A DNA stretch of 58,130 bases from an uncultured Clostridia bacterium (GCA_945923775.1 CAMELR010000015.1:1-58130), one strand, 5' to 3'. Shown: positions 39,595 through 48,936, counted from the first letter of the stretch. The notes: generated from the letters alone by a model not told the origin. Numbers and translations are program-made.

Positions 39595-41431
39595 AGAAGC
39601 TCCCGTAGTTAATATGAGACCCGGCGGCCCCGGCGGAAGGCGCGGCGGCCCTCCCGGAATGATGCCCGGCGAGAAGCCCAAGAATCTAAAGGCGACCCTC
39701 ATCCGTATCCTGACATACATCGGCAAGAATCGGCGGCTGATCATAGCAATGCTGGCAGTAATGCTGGTGGCTACTCTGCTGAACGTTATTGCGCCGACTA
39801 TTCAGGCAAACGCCATAGACTCTATAGCAAAGCTTGACGCGAACGCGCTTGTGACCTGGCTTGTCGTGCTTGGCGCGGTGTACCTCTGCTCGGCGGTGTT
39901 CACCTATTTCCAGAATCTTTTTGCGGCTATGCTGTCACAGTATACAGTAAGGGTAATGCGTAAGGACCTTTTTGCGAGGATCTCACGACTCCCGATAAAG
40001 TACATGGACACCCACAAGCATGGCGACATTCTGAGCCGCATGACGAACGATGTCGAGAACGTGTCGAACTCTGTGTCGCAGTCCCTCGGTTCGCTTATTT
40101 CCGGCGTTATAATGCTGATCGGCTGCTTTGTCATGATGCTGATTCACTCATGGCTTATGACATTAGTCAGCATGGTGACTATCGTGCTGACACTTGTAGT
40201 TACCAAGTTCCTTTCAAAGTTCATGCGGAAGTACTTCCCGTTACAGCAGGCTAAGCTCGGTCAGCTCAACGGGCAGATTGAAGAAGCTGTCAGCGGCTGC
40301 AAGACTGTCAAGGCGTTCACGCATGAAGGCAAGATCTGCGAGGATTTCAACCAGACCAGCGATGAGCTGAAAACAGTCGGAATCAAGGCGCAGATACTCG
40401 GAGGCGTGATGGGACCGTGCATGAACACGATCGGCAACTTCGGATTCCTTCTTATCGCCGTTGTGGGAGCGGTTCTTGCTTCCCGGCCGGAAACCGATAT
40501 GTTCTATATCTCGATAGGAACCATTCAGGCGTTCATAACCTATTCCAAGCAGTTCACAAGACCCATCAACGAAATCGCAAACCAGTACGCGCAGATACAG
40601 TCCGCGCTTGCAGGCGCTGAGCGAGTATTCGACGTAATGGACAGCGAACCGGAGGATCAGGGCGGAAACGAGCCGTTCGAGATCGAAAACGTAAAGGGCG
40701 ACCTGAACTTCAAGGATATCGACTTCTCCTATGTAAAGGGAGAGCAGGTGCTGAAGCACTTCGACCTCTGGGTCAAATCCGGACAGAAGATCGCGATAGT
40801 CGGAGCCACCGGCAGCGGCAAGACCACAGTTGTAAATCTGCTGACGAGATTCTACGACATCGACGGCGGCGTTATAACCCTGGACGGTCAGAATATCCGG
40901 AATATTCCGGTGAACAAGCTCCGCGGAAGCATAGGAATAGTGCTCCAGGATACGGTTATTTTCTCGGATACCATCGCGCAGAATATCCGCTATGGCAGGA
41001 TCGACGCGACCGATGAGGAGATCGTTGAAGCGGCAAAAATCGCAAGGGTAGACGACTTTGCTTCCAAGCTGTCAGACGGCTACAACACAATGCTGACCGA
41101 AGGAGGAAGCAACCTTTCCCAGGGACAGCGGCAGCTTATTTCTATTGCCCGCGCAGTTCTTGCAGACCCGAAGATACTTATACTTGATGAGGCGACCTCC
41201 AGCATAGACACGCGTACTGAAATGCACATTCAGGAAGCGATGGTAGCGCTCATGAAGGGCAGGACGAGCCTTATAATCGCGCACAGGCTTTCAACTATCC
41301 GCGACGCTGACAAGATAGTCGTAATAAGCGGCGGCAAGGTAGTCGAAGCCGGAGACCACGACGAACTGCTAGCCCAGAAGGGCGAGTATTACAAGCTCTA
41401 CCAGAGCCAGTTCGCAGGAATCGCAACATAA
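39587..41431 (+). CDS. ABC exporter half-transporter, catalytic partner, TTG start
   Basis: The 614-residue protein has a Gly/Pro/Arg-rich cytoplasmic N-terminus (about 8-30), six membrane helices, and an ATPase domain with Walker A GATGSGKTTV, signature LSQGQRQLI and a complete Walker B LILDEATSSID with H-loop IIAHRLS. The TTG start overlaps the previous stop by 8 bases, the same geometry as at the upstream junction. Together the two genes should form a heterodimeric multidrug or lipid exporter. Confidence 0.95.
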   Translation: MAKEAPVVNMRPGGPGGRRGGPPGMMPGEKPKNLKATLIRILTYIGKNRRLIIAMLAVMLVATLLNVIAPTIQANAIDSIAKLDANALVTWLVVLGAVYLCSAVFTYFQNLFAAMLSQYTVRVMRKDLFARISRLPIKYMDTHKHGDILSRMTNDVENVSNSVSQSLGSLISGVIMLIGCFVMMLIHSWLMTLVSMVTIVLTLVVTKFLSKFMRKYFPLQQAKLGQLNGQIEEAVSGCKTVKAFTHEGKICEDFNQTSDELKTVGIKAQILGGVMGPCMNTIGNFGFLLIAVVGAVLASRPETDMFYISIGTIQAFITYSKQFTRPINEIANQYAQIQSALAGAERVFDVMDSEPEDQGGNEPFEIENVKGDLNFKDIDFSYVKGEQVLKHFDLWVKSGQKIAIVGATGSGKTTVVNLLTRFYDIDGGVITLDGQNIRNIPVNKLRGSIGIVLQDTVIFSDTIAQNIRYGRIDATDEEIVEAAKIARVDDFASKLSDGYNTMLTEGGSNLSQGQRQLISIARAVLADPKILILDEATSSIDTRTEMHIQEAMVALMKGRTSLIIAHRLSTIRDADKIVVISGGKVVEAGDHDELLAQKGEYYKLYQSQFAGIAT

Positions 41432-41438
41432 TAAAACG

Positions 41439-41471
41439 AAGGAGCGTTCCGCCGTGGAACGCTCCTTTTAT
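41439..41471. terminator. Terminator of the marR-ABC operon
   Basis: AAGGAGCGTTCC-GCCGT-GGAACGCTCCTT is a perfect 12-pair stem followed by TTATG on the plus strand; the minus gene trmO ends at 41468 in its right arm region. Confidence 0.8.
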
Positions 41472-42148
41472 GATTTCCTGATGTTTTTTACTGAAAGTTC
41501 ATTTTCATCGACGGTGAACGTGATTTCAAAGCCCGCAAAGCTCATTGTATATTCCCGCTGGGGGTCTGAGATGTATTGCGGCCTGGGATCCTGCGCAAGC
41601 ACTGAAACGAGCGCACCGCGCTTTTCGTGCGGAATAAGGCTTGCCAGCTCTACGGGAATATCAACGCTCAATACGCCGTCCTGCTGAGCCAGGGCGAAAC
41701 CGTTGGAAGCCCCGGGTCGGCAGTCAACATAAGGGAGATACGGCTTGATATCGTAGATGGGAGTACCGTCCATCAGGTCGGCGCCGGAGATGTGTATTAT
41801 CGGACCTTCCGGGGTGTTCAGCTCGATTTTTTCAAGCTTTACGCAGCTAAGACCCAGCGGATTCGGACGAAACGGCGAACGCGTCGCGAAAACGCCCATG
41901 CGGGTATTTCCCCCAAGCCGGGGCGGCCGGACGGTCGGCTTCCAGTCCTCGCGAACCGCTTTGGAGAACTCCCAGACGAGCCACACGTGAGTGTACATCT
42001 CAAGTCCGCGAAGCGCCTCCGGAACCCGATACTCCGGCTCGAAAACGATCGTCGAAATAAGCTCGCTAACTAACCCGCTCTGCCGCGGAATCCCGAATTT
42101 CTCCGGGAAATCCGACCGGATATGCGCTATCTCCTTTAAAGTCAGCAT
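41468..42148 (-). CDS. trmO: tRNA (N6-threonylcarbamoyladenosine37-N6)-methyltransferase TrmO
   Basis: The 226-residue protein fits the TrmO/TsaA beta-barrel family: an N-terminal IAHIRSDFPEKFGIPRQ, LEMYTHVWLVWEFS, RPPRLGGNTRMGVFATRSPFRPNPLGLS (the SAM-binding signature) and DGTPIYDIKPYLPYVD. It would methylate t6A37 in tRNA reading ACY codons. The C-terminal 70 residues form the usual small extra domain. Confidence 0.93.
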   Translation of the reverse strand: MLTLKEIAHIRSDFPEKFGIPRQSGLVSELISTIVFEPEYRVPEALRGLEMYTHVWLVWEFSKAVREDWKPTVRPPRLGGNTRMGVFATRSPFRPNPLGLSCVKLEKIELNTPEGPIIHISGADLMDGTPIYDIKPYLPYVDCRPGASNGFALAQQDGVLSVDIPVELASLIPHEKRGALVSVLAQDPRPQYISDPQREYTMSFAGFEITFTVDENELSVKNIRKS

Positions 42149-42157
42149 TGCGACCTC

Positions 42158-44731
42158 CTAGTTGTATTTTTCTTCGATTATTTTTCTGATGGTGTTCTCG
42201 ACCTCGGTCACTTCCGCGAGGAATTCAGTGGCTGATACGCGTATCGCTCCGTTGCCGAGAATGATTATCTGCTCAACGTTGTCCGAGGTGGCAACGCGTA
42301 CACGGTGATTTCTGCCAAGCTCGTGTGCGGTTTTCTCAATGTACATGTCTGCGGTTTCGGCTTCCTTTGTATAGACCACCGTAATTCCCATTTCGGTTTC
42401 TATCTCCCGGTGATTTCCCTTCACCCGGTATGCGTCGAAAACGAGGATCAGGTTGCAGCGCCTGAATCCCTGGTAGTTGCACATTATATTTATCAGGCGG
42501 GTTCGCGCCAGGTCTAGGTTTTCCTTTGCCAGCTTGTTCAGTTCCTCCCAGCCGAAAATGATGTTGTAGCCGTCGACCAGTAGATATTCGGGTCCTTTGG
42601 GAACCGGCGGCAGTTTTGGAGTTTTCGGCTGCGGAACGTGCTTTTCCGTACGCATTGCTGAGCGTTCGTTACGCTTGATTTTTCCGTAGGTGCGCTCGAA
42701 AATCTCCATTAGCTCCTTGTCGGCGGCAACCCGCTGTTTATACGTATTCACAAGCTGCGGGGTGACGATCTCCTCGATTTCTTCCCGCTCGTTTTCCCCG
42801 AATCTTAGACCGCTGTCAACGTGCATGCGCGCCGGGGCTTCGTTCCATGGAACAAGCACGCCTGCTCCGTGCGAACAGAATACGCTGTCCGCTGAATTCT
42901 CAACATCAGAATCCGCGTCGTACCCTATCTTCTCAATGACTTCCTCCGGGTTGTGGCATGGGAAATACCCCTTAGGAATACAGCTAAGCCGCCCTTTTCC
43001 GCGGGTGTAGCTTATCACTTCGCTTTGGTAGCCGCGAAGCTCCGAGACCGGAGCACTCCCCGTAAAAATCGTTTCATTGCCCACCGTTTCCGGAGGGTCA
43101 ATTTCTCCGCTCATACGCTGGAGGTCTGTCATAGCGCGCCCGGTGCATTCCTGCGGAACGGTCAGCCGGAATTCGTACCAAGGCTCAAGCAGCACAGATC
43201 TCGCAGAGCGCAGACCCTGCCGTACAGCACGGTAGGTAGCCTGCCGGAAATCTCCGCCCTCCGTGTGCTTGATGTGCGCTTTTCCCGCGACGACGGTTAT
43301 GCGCATGTCGGTTATCGGCGAGCCGGTCAGAACGCCGATGTGCACTTTTTCCTCAAGATGGGTCAGTATCAGGCGCTGCCAGTTGATGTCCAGGTCGTCC
43401 TTGCGGCAGTCTGCCGAAAAGTGAAGCCCGGTGCCGCGCTCGGCTGGTTCAAGTAGCAGGTGAACCTCGGCGTAGTGCCGAAGCGGTTCGTAATGCCCCA
43501 CGCCCTCCACCGGAGCCTCGATGGTTTCCTTGTATGCAATATTTCCCTGGTCGAACCCGACATCAAGCCCGAACCGCTCTTTTATCAGGGTTTTCAGCAC
43601 CTCAAGCTGTATCTCGCCCATTAGCTGAACGTGTATTTCTTTAAGCTGCTCGTTCCAGACGATACGCAGCATCGGATCCTCGTCGCAAAGCCCGTGGAGC
43701 TTCGCAAGCGTGGTCGGGATATCGGTTTTCGGCGGGAGCGTCATGCGATAGGTAAGCACGGGTTCAAGCAGGGGAGCCTCACGATCTCGCTCGGTTCCCA
43801 GACCTCCTCCGGCGCGGCCTGCGGTCAGACCGGTAACGGCGCAGAGCGTTCCCGCAGGAGCTTCGTCAACGGCTGTGAACTTCGTGCCGGAATAAACGCG
43901 TATCTGGTTGATTTTTTCCTGTTTTCCGCCGCAGTCAAGCAGCGTTCTGACCTTCAGAGAGCCGCCGGTTATCTTCATGTGAGTAAGCCGCGCTCCCTGG
44001 TCGTCGGAGGTTATTTTATAAATTAGCGCGCCGAATTCTCCGGACTGTTCCGGCTGAAGCGCGAATTTGTCGATAGTCCTGAGCAGAGTTTCTACGCCTT
44101 TCAGCTTCAGCGCAGAGCCGTACACCACCGGGAACACTTCCCGCCGGGATATTGCCGCGGAAATAAGTTCCTCCGGGACACTGCCGGTCTCAAGAAATGA
44201 GTTCATCAGATCCTCGGAGCACTCCGCTAGCTCCTCGCAGAGTTCCTCATCTGAGCGTTCTTCTGAGAACTCAACACAGCCCGGCGAGAGCTTTCGCTTA
44301 AGCTCTGCCGCGAGGGAATCCTTACCGAGAAAGCTGATATCCATTTTGTTGACAAAAATGAACGTCGGAATATTGTAGCGCCGGAGCAGCCGCCAGATAG
44401 TTTCAGTGTGGCTCTGAACGCCGTCGGTGCCGCTGATAACAAGCACAGCGTAGTCCAGCACACGAAGTGCACGTTCTGTTTCAGCGGAAAAATCAACGTG
44501 ACCCGGGGTGTCAAGAAGTGTGTACTCGTTCCCGGCAAAGCGCATTACAGCCTGCTTGGAGAATATCGTGATACCGCGGCTACGCTCTATGGGGGCGGTA
44601 TCAAGGAACGCGTCGCCGTGGTCAACTCTGCCCAGCTTGCGGAGTTCCCCGGCAGTATAGAGCATTGCCTCAGAAAGAGTTGTCTTTCCGGAGTCGACAT
44701 GTGCGGTCATTCCAATTATCAGTCGCTTCAT
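42158..44731 (-). CDS. TetM-like ribosomal GTPase fused to a C-terminal NYN (YacP/Rae1-like) domain
   Basis: The start ATG at 44731 has AGAGG upstream; the extension to 44785 is rejected. The 857-residue product begins with an EF-G-type GTPase: MTAHVDSGKTTL (G1), RGITI (G2), DTPGHVDF (G3), NKMD (G4). EF-G domains II-V follow, with QLMGEIQLEVLKTL and the C-terminal YQSEVISYTRGKG as in TetM/TetO. From about residue 716 an NYN domain follows: LLVDGYNIIFGWEEL (Asp720), VFDAY, YTKEAETADMYIEK and VATSDNVEQ, matching Rae1/YacP. Rae1 cuts mRNA in the ribosomal A site; TetM-type factors also work there. Tetracycline resistance is possible but not implied. Confidence 0.92.
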   Translation of the reverse strand: MKRLIIGMTAHVDSGKTTLSEAMLYTAGELRKLGRVDHGDAFLDTAPIERSRGITIFSKQAVMRFAGNEYTLLDTPGHVDFSAETERALRVLDYAVLVISGTDGVQSHTETIWRLLRRYNIPTFIFVNKMDISFLGKDSLAAELKRKLSPGCVEFSEERSDEELCEELAECSEDLMNSFLETGSVPEELISAAISRREVFPVVYGSALKLKGVETLLRTIDKFALQPEQSGEFGALIYKITSDDQGARLTHMKITGGSLKVRTLLDCGGKQEKINQIRVYSGTKFTAVDEAPAGTLCAVTGLTAGRAGGGLGTERDREAPLLEPVLTYRMTLPPKTDIPTTLAKLHGLCDEDPMLRIVWNEQLKEIHVQLMGEIQLEVLKTLIKERFGLDVGFDQGNIAYKETIEAPVEGVGHYEPLRHYAEVHLLLEPAERGTGLHFSADCRKDDLDINWQRLILTHLEEKVHIGVLTGSPITDMRITVVAGKAHIKHTEGGDFRQATYRAVRQGLRSARSVLLEPWYEFRLTVPQECTGRAMTDLQRMSGEIDPPETVGNETIFTGSAPVSELRGYQSEVISYTRGKGRLSCIPKGYFPCHNPEEVIEKIGYDADSDVENSADSVFCSHGAGVLVPWNEAPARMHVDSGLRFGENEREEIEEIVTPQLVNTYKQRVAADKELMEIFERTYGKIKRNERSAMRTEKHVPQPKTPKLPPVPKGPEYLLVDGYNIIFGWEELNKLAKENLDLARTRLINIMCNYQGFRRCNLILVFDAYRVKGNHREIETEMGITVVYTKEAETADMYIEKTAHELGRNHRVRVATSDNVEQIIILGNGAIRVSATEFLAEVTEVENTIRKIIEEKYN

Positions 44732-44788
44732 GATATCAAACCTCTTTTTTTGCATAAAAATGCGCCGCAGAGCCGTGCGGCGCAAATA

Positions 44789-45169
44789 TCATACTCTGTT
44801 GACTACAACTGTCGCCGTAGCGTAATCTTTGCAGTGCGCCACGGAAACATTAAATTCGTAATGTTCGCGTTCCTCGAGCATTTTCGCACGACCGGTCGTA
44901 ATAATGAACGGGGAGCCTATGCGATCCCGCAGTATGGTTATTTCGTTCGGACGAACGATTCGGAACCCGGTTCCTATCGCCTTGGCGAATGCCATTTTTG
45001 CGCAGTAGTTCTCGGCTATAAGATCTGCGGACAGCTTCCGCGAAACCAGGTAGCGTATCTCGTCAGCGGAGAAGTAATTCGCCAGGAATTTCGGATTGCG
45101 GGCGGCACGTCTGATCCGCTTGATTTCGATGATGTCCGTGCCGACGCGGATAAATACATTATTTGCCAT
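44789..45169 (-). CDS. acpS: Holo-[acyl-carrier-protein] synthase, with Glu-to-Met change at the metal site
   Basis: The 126-residue enzyme transfers 4'-phosphopantetheine to ACP. The N-terminal RVGTDIIEIKRI has the metal ligand Asp12. The second motif is normally A-x-KEA-x-x-K-A; here it is CAKMAFAKAIGTGF, so Glu is replaced by Met59 while Lys58 and Lys63 remain. The rest (VSVAHCKDYATATVVV) fits. Activity may be reduced or changed, or ACP may be modified by another transferase. Confidence 0.9.
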   Translation of the reverse strand: MANNVFIRVGTDIIEIKRIRRAARNPKFLANYFSADEIRYLVSRKLSADLIAENYCAKMAFAKAIGTGFRIVRPNEITILRDRIGSPFIITTGRAKMLEEREHYEFNVSVAHCKDYATATVVVNRV

Positions 45170-45215
45170 TGTGTTGAGTACGAAATACGAGACAAGCCGT
45201 ACTTCTGCCTTCCTT

Positions 45216-45740
45216 TTAGTCTTTGTTGAGCAGGTTATGCTTGAGCTTTATGCGAAGGGAGTTAGGAAGCTCCTGCGTAATAGCTTCGCGCATTTTCTCG
45301 TTCGGGTTGAAGATAAGCTTGACTTTTCCGTAGCCGCTGTGATTTACGACGAGATAGTAAGCGTCGGTCTCGGAACCTGTGTAAGCATGCACTGTTGCGT
45401 CAGCGGGAACGTCGTTTTCAGCGGGATAGGGCGCGAATGCCTCGGCGGTGGAAACGTCCAGGGAGATCATGCGCTTGCGCTTTCTCTTGCCGATGACCTT
45501 ATCTATGTCGAGATCGTTGTTTGTAAGAATATACTCGTATTCGATGTTAAAATTGCCAAGCAGCCAGACGCCGCCTGCAAGAACCAGCACTGCGAGAATA
45601 ACCATCACGAAAAATCCCATCATTGCAATGTACATGAAGAACGAAGCGATGATCAGCGCGCCTGCGGAGATCAGTATTTTCTTAGCGAGATCCGCCCCGG
45701 TGCGGCGTTTCTCAACGAGCTGTTCTGCTATATTATCCAT
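45216..45740 (-). CDS. Membrane protein, DUF6106-like
   Basis: The 174-residue protein has a short N-terminal cytoplasmic part, two close membrane helices (about 25-45 and 48-65), and a cytoplasmic beta-rich domain with IEYEYILTNNDLDIDKVIGKRKRKRMISLDV. This layout resembles small clostridial DUF6106 proteins; the assignment is tentative. It precedes acpS by 46 bases and has a promoter at 45796-45824. Confidence 0.75.
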   Translation of the reverse strand: MDNIAEQLVEKRRTGADLAKKILISAGALIIASFFMYIAMMGFFVMVILAVLVLAGGVWLLGNFNIEYEYILTNNDLDIDKVIGKRKRKRMISLDVSTAEAFAPYPAENDVPADATVHAYTGSETDAYYLVVNHSGYGKVKLIFNPNEKMREAITQELPNSLRIKLKHNLLNKD

Positions 45741-45795
45741 TTTGACTCCTTGAATTTTTAGTTAACCTCCGGACACTTCCGCAGGAATATAATTA

Positions 45796-45824
45796 ATTCT
45801 ACCACAAACTCAATAAAAAATCAA
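45796..45824 (-). promoter_or_regulatory. Promoter of the DUF6106-like gene
   Basis: On the minus strand TTGATT (45824-45819), 17 bases, TAGAAT (45801-45796). A hairpin CCGGA/TCCGC with flanking pairs lies in the leader at 45767-45786. Confidence 0.6.
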
Positions 45825-45907
45825 TAGGTTTTTTATGTATTTCGCATAATTTTCAGACAAATTGTCAGAAAAATTTATTCGGCTGTTAGTTTTTTTACAG
45901 ATATATG

Positions 45908-45936
45908 TTGCAATTTGCACCGAGTTTTGTTATAAT
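45908..45936 (+). promoter_or_regulatory. Promoter of proBA
   Basis: TTGCAA (45908-45913), 17 bases, TATAAT (45931-45936). Confidence 0.7.
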
Positions 45937-46006
45937 ATAGAATGTACGTTTATGTGCGGGGCGGATACTGCCTCTTAATTCGATCATGAACCGGAAAGAG
46001 GATATC

Positions 46007-46792
46007 ATGAAACAGTTTGAAAACAAAAAGAGAATAGTAATAAAGGTAGGAAGCTCCACGCTTGCCTATCCTACCGGGCACCTGAACCTCAGAAAGTGCC
46101 AGCACCTTATTGAGGTTATGTCCGACATAAAAAACTCCGGCAGGGAAGTTATTTTCGTGACTTCCGGCGCACAGGGCGTCGGAGCCGCCCAGGCGGGTCT
46201 CCCATGTAAGCCTACGGATATTCCGGGCAAGCAGGCGGTCGCGGCGATAGGTCAGTCGGAGCTCATGACGTTTTACAGCGAGACTTTCGGCAAGTACAAC
46301 CATACGGTAGCTCAGCTTCTGCTGACCCGCGACGTTATCTCCAACAAAGAGCGCCGCACCAACGTTATAAATACATTCAACCGTCTGTTTGAGATGGGCG
46401 TGGTTCCGATAATCAACGCAAACGACGCTATATCTATAAAGCAGCTTGATTTCGACGAGAACGACACACTGTCCGCGATAGTTGCTTCCCTCTGCGACGC
46501 CGATCTGCTTGTAATGCTGACCGATGTTGACGGACTTTACGACGGCGACCCGAAACAGCCAGGCTCTAAGCTGATCCCGGTGGTCGAGAAGATTACGCCG
46601 GAGATAGTAGCGGCGGCGCAGGGAGCCGGAAGCGCCCTGGGCACAGGCGGAATGCTCACAAAGATCGAAGCGGCTCAGATAGCAACGGAGGCTGGAATTG
46701 ATACGGTCATAATCGGCAATCAGGATCCCGCACTGCTCTACGAGCTGTTCGAGGGCGAGCCGACCTGTACATATTTCAAAGCGGCAAACTGA
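46007..46792 (+). CDS. proB: Glutamate 5-kinase, short form without PUA domain
   Basis: The start ATG at 46007 follows AAAGAGG; an upstream ATG at 45986 is less well placed. The 261-residue kinase has the amino-acid-kinase core: RIVIKVGSSTLA, VTSGAQGVGAAQAGL, PIINANDAIS, MLTDVDGLYDGDP and GTGGMLTKIEAAQIA. The C-terminal PUA domain of E. coli ProB is missing, as in several Firmicutes. It phosphorylates glutamate for proline synthesis, followed by ProA. Confidence 0.95.
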   Translation: MKQFENKKRIVIKVGSSTLAYPTGHLNLRKCQHLIEVMSDIKNSGREVIFVTSGAQGVGAAQAGLPCKPTDIPGKQAVAAIGQSELMTFYSETFGKYNHTVAQLLLTRDVISNKERRTNVINTFNRLFEMGVVPIINANDAISIKQLDFDENDTLSAIVASLCDADLLVMLTDVDGLYDGDPKQPGSKLIPVVEKITPEIVAAAQGAGSALGTGGMLTKIEAAQIATEAGIDTVIIGNQDPALLYELFEGEPTCTYFKAAN

Positions 46793-46806
46793 GAAAGGGG
46801 TATCTA

Positions 46807-48051
46807 ATGGAATATATCGAAACTCTTGGAGCAAACGCCAAAGCAGCGGAGCCCGCAATATCCGTGATGGGCACGAACGAAAAGAACCGCGTTCTTTCCG
46901 AGATATCCTCCCTGTTGCGTTCGCACGTTACTGAGATAATCGGCGCGAACAAGCTGGATATCGAGGCCGCAAGGGCAAACGGAATGTCCGAGGCGATGAT
47001 CGACCGCCTGACTCTCACCGAGCAGCGTATCGGCGGCATGGCTGAGGGCGTAGACAAGGTGATATCACTTCCCGACCCGGTTGGCGCAGTGATAGGCGGA
47101 AGCGACCTTCCGAACGGACTGCATGTTATTAAAAAGCGGGTCCCGATCGGAACAATCGGAATTATTTTCGAGTCCCGTCCGAATGTCACGGTTGACGCGG
47201 CTACCCTTTGCTTCAAAGCGGGCAACACTGTTATACTCCGCGGCGGAAGCGACGCGATAAACTCCAATAAGGCGCTTGTAGGGCTTATGAGAACGGCGCT
47301 CCGGAACTGCGGCGTAAACGAGAACGCAGTACAGCTTGTCGAGGACACCTCACGAGCTGTTGCAAACGCAATGATGAAGCTCAACAAGTACATCGACCTG
47401 CTTATCCCGAGAGGCGGCGGCGGACTTATTCATGCGGTGATCGAGAACGCTACGATCCCCGTAATTCAGACCGGCGAGGGCAACTGCCACGTATACGTTG
47501 ACGAAAGCGCCGACATCGACATGGCTGTAAATATCATCAACAACGCCAAGACCCAGAGACCCTCCGTGTGCAATGCCATCGAGAATATCCTGGTGCATGA
47601 GAAGGCGGCTCCAGAGCTGTTCCGCAAGCTGGATATGCTGTGGCAGGGCAGAGTAGCAATACGCGGCGACGAAGAAACCGCGAAGCTTGTGGAGGTCGAG
47701 AAAATCGCGGACGATACCGACTACGCGACTGAGTTCCTGGACTACAGGCTCTCCTCAAAAGTCGTCAAGAGCCTTGATGAGGCGATAGAGCACATCAACA
47801 GATTCGGCACCAAGCACAGCGAATGCATCGTAACTCAGAGCCTTCGCAGCGCGGAGATCTTCCAGCAGCGTATTGACGCGGCGGCGGTTTACGTAAATGC
47901 AAGCACCCGTTTTACAGACGGCTTTGAATTCGGGCTGGGCGCTGAGATAGGCATTTCCACCCAGAAGCTGCACGCACGCGGTCCGATGGGACTTGAAGCG
48001 CTCACGACTTATAAATACCTGATCAACGGCAATGGTCAGATCCGCGGCTAG
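46807..48051 (+). CDS. proA: Glutamate-5-semialdehyde dehydrogenase
   Basis: The 414-residue enzyme reduces glutamyl-5-phosphate with NADPH. Motifs: GTIGIIFESRPNVTVDAATLCFKAGNTVILRGGSDA, LIPRGGGGLIHAV, the catalytic Cys in TQRPSVCNAIEN, and the C-terminal HARGPMGLEALTTYKY. Length is normal. It follows proB by 14 bases with GAAAGGGG. Confidence 0.97.
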   Translation: MEYIETLGANAKAAEPAISVMGTNEKNRVLSEISSLLRSHVTEIIGANKLDIEAARANGMSEAMIDRLTLTEQRIGGMAEGVDKVISLPDPVGAVIGGSDLPNGLHVIKKRVPIGTIGIIFESRPNVTVDAATLCFKAGNTVILRGGSDAINSNKALVGLMRTALRNCGVNENAVQLVEDTSRAVANAMMKLNKYIDLLIPRGGGGLIHAVIENATIPVIQTGEGNCHVYVDESADIDMAVNIINNAKTQRPSVCNAIENILVHEKAAPELFRKLDMLWQGRVAIRGDEETAKLVEVEKIADDTDYATEFLDYRLSSKVVKSLDEAIEHINRFGTKHSECIVTQSLRSAEIFQQRIDAAAVYVNASTRFTDGFEFGLGAEIGISTQKLHARGPMGLEALTTYKYLINGNGQIRG

Positions 48052-48061
48052 GAAGGACCTT

Positions 48062-48931
48062 ATGGCAAGAAAAAAGAAGAACAATAATAATCAGGCAACA
48101 CCGGCGGCTCCGAAGAAAGAGCAGGCTCAGAAGCAGCCACAGGAAGAAAGCCGCGTGATCGACGAGCTGTTCGGCAATCTGGACGAGCCGGATATTGAAA
48201 GCGACATTGCGGAACTTGGTGGTTCAGAAAGCGAGCAGGCCGTTTCGGAAAAGCAGCCGCGCAGCAGATTTTACTTCGTTTTTGCGGTTGTCGTGATCGT
48301 AATGGCGGTTATCGGCGTTATATCGAGCGTTCGCTTCGTGGCGCAGATAACGTCGAACCTGCTTGACAATACCTCGCTGAAAAACGAGTTCGCGAGATTC
48401 ATATATCCGGTGGTCGTAAACGATATCGCCCCCTTTGAGGAGCCTGACGAGATACCGGATTCATCGAAGATCTCCTGTGCGATATGGAATATTCTGTTAA
48501 ACCAGGACACCTCCGAATTTGCAAAGGACGAAGGCAACGGACTTACGATTCCGGAATACAACGTGCTTGCTTCCTGCCGTGAGCTGTTCGGCTCCACGGT
48601 TTCGCTGAATCACCAGACGGTAGGCACCGCCGAGGTAAGGTTCACTTATAATGAGGAAACCCACACCTACTCCGCCAACAAGAATATACGTTACCTGACC
48701 TACTCGCCGCAGATAATCAGCATGACCGAGGACGGCGACGTTTACACGGTGATCGTGGGCTACGTACCTCCTACGCTGGCGGCTGTAGCCGGCACGGGCG
48801 GAATAAGCGCTCTCCCGGAGAAGTACATGGAGTACACCATCAGCCGCTGGGACGGCAAGGATACGCTGATGTCCGTGAGATTCAGCGACTACGCTCCGCA
48901 GACCGAGGAGGCAGGCGGCGAAATGTCATGA
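48062..48931 (+). CDS. Hypothetical single-pass membrane protein
   Basis: The start is the ATG at 48062 with GGAAGG upstream. The 289-residue product has a very basic, Asn-rich start (ARKKKNNNN), an acidic cytoplasmic region, one membrane helix (about 78-100) and an extracellular domain of about 180 residues with beta strands. I do not recognise the family. It follows proA by 10 bases and is probably cotranscribed. Confidence 0.75.
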   Translation: MARKKKNNNNQATPAAPKKEQAQKQPQEESRVIDELFGNLDEPDIESDIAELGGSESEQAVSEKQPRSRFYFVFAVVVIVMAVIGVISSVRFVAQITSNLLDNTSLKNEFARFIYPVVVNDIAPFEEPDEIPDSSKISCAIWNILLNQDTSEFAKDEGNGLTIPEYNVLASCRELFGSTVSLNHQTVGTAEVRFTYNEETHTYSANKNIRYLTYSPQIISMTEDGDVYTVIVGYVPPTLAAVAGTGGISALPEKYMEYTISRWDGKDTLMSVRFSDYAPQTEEAGGEMS

Positions 48932-48936
48932 ACCAC

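Noticed and set aside
42158-44731. Calling the TetM-like protein a tetracycline resistance gene
   Set aside because: The NYN fusion and the chromosomal housekeeping context make a general translation role at least as likely; resistance cannot be read from sequence.
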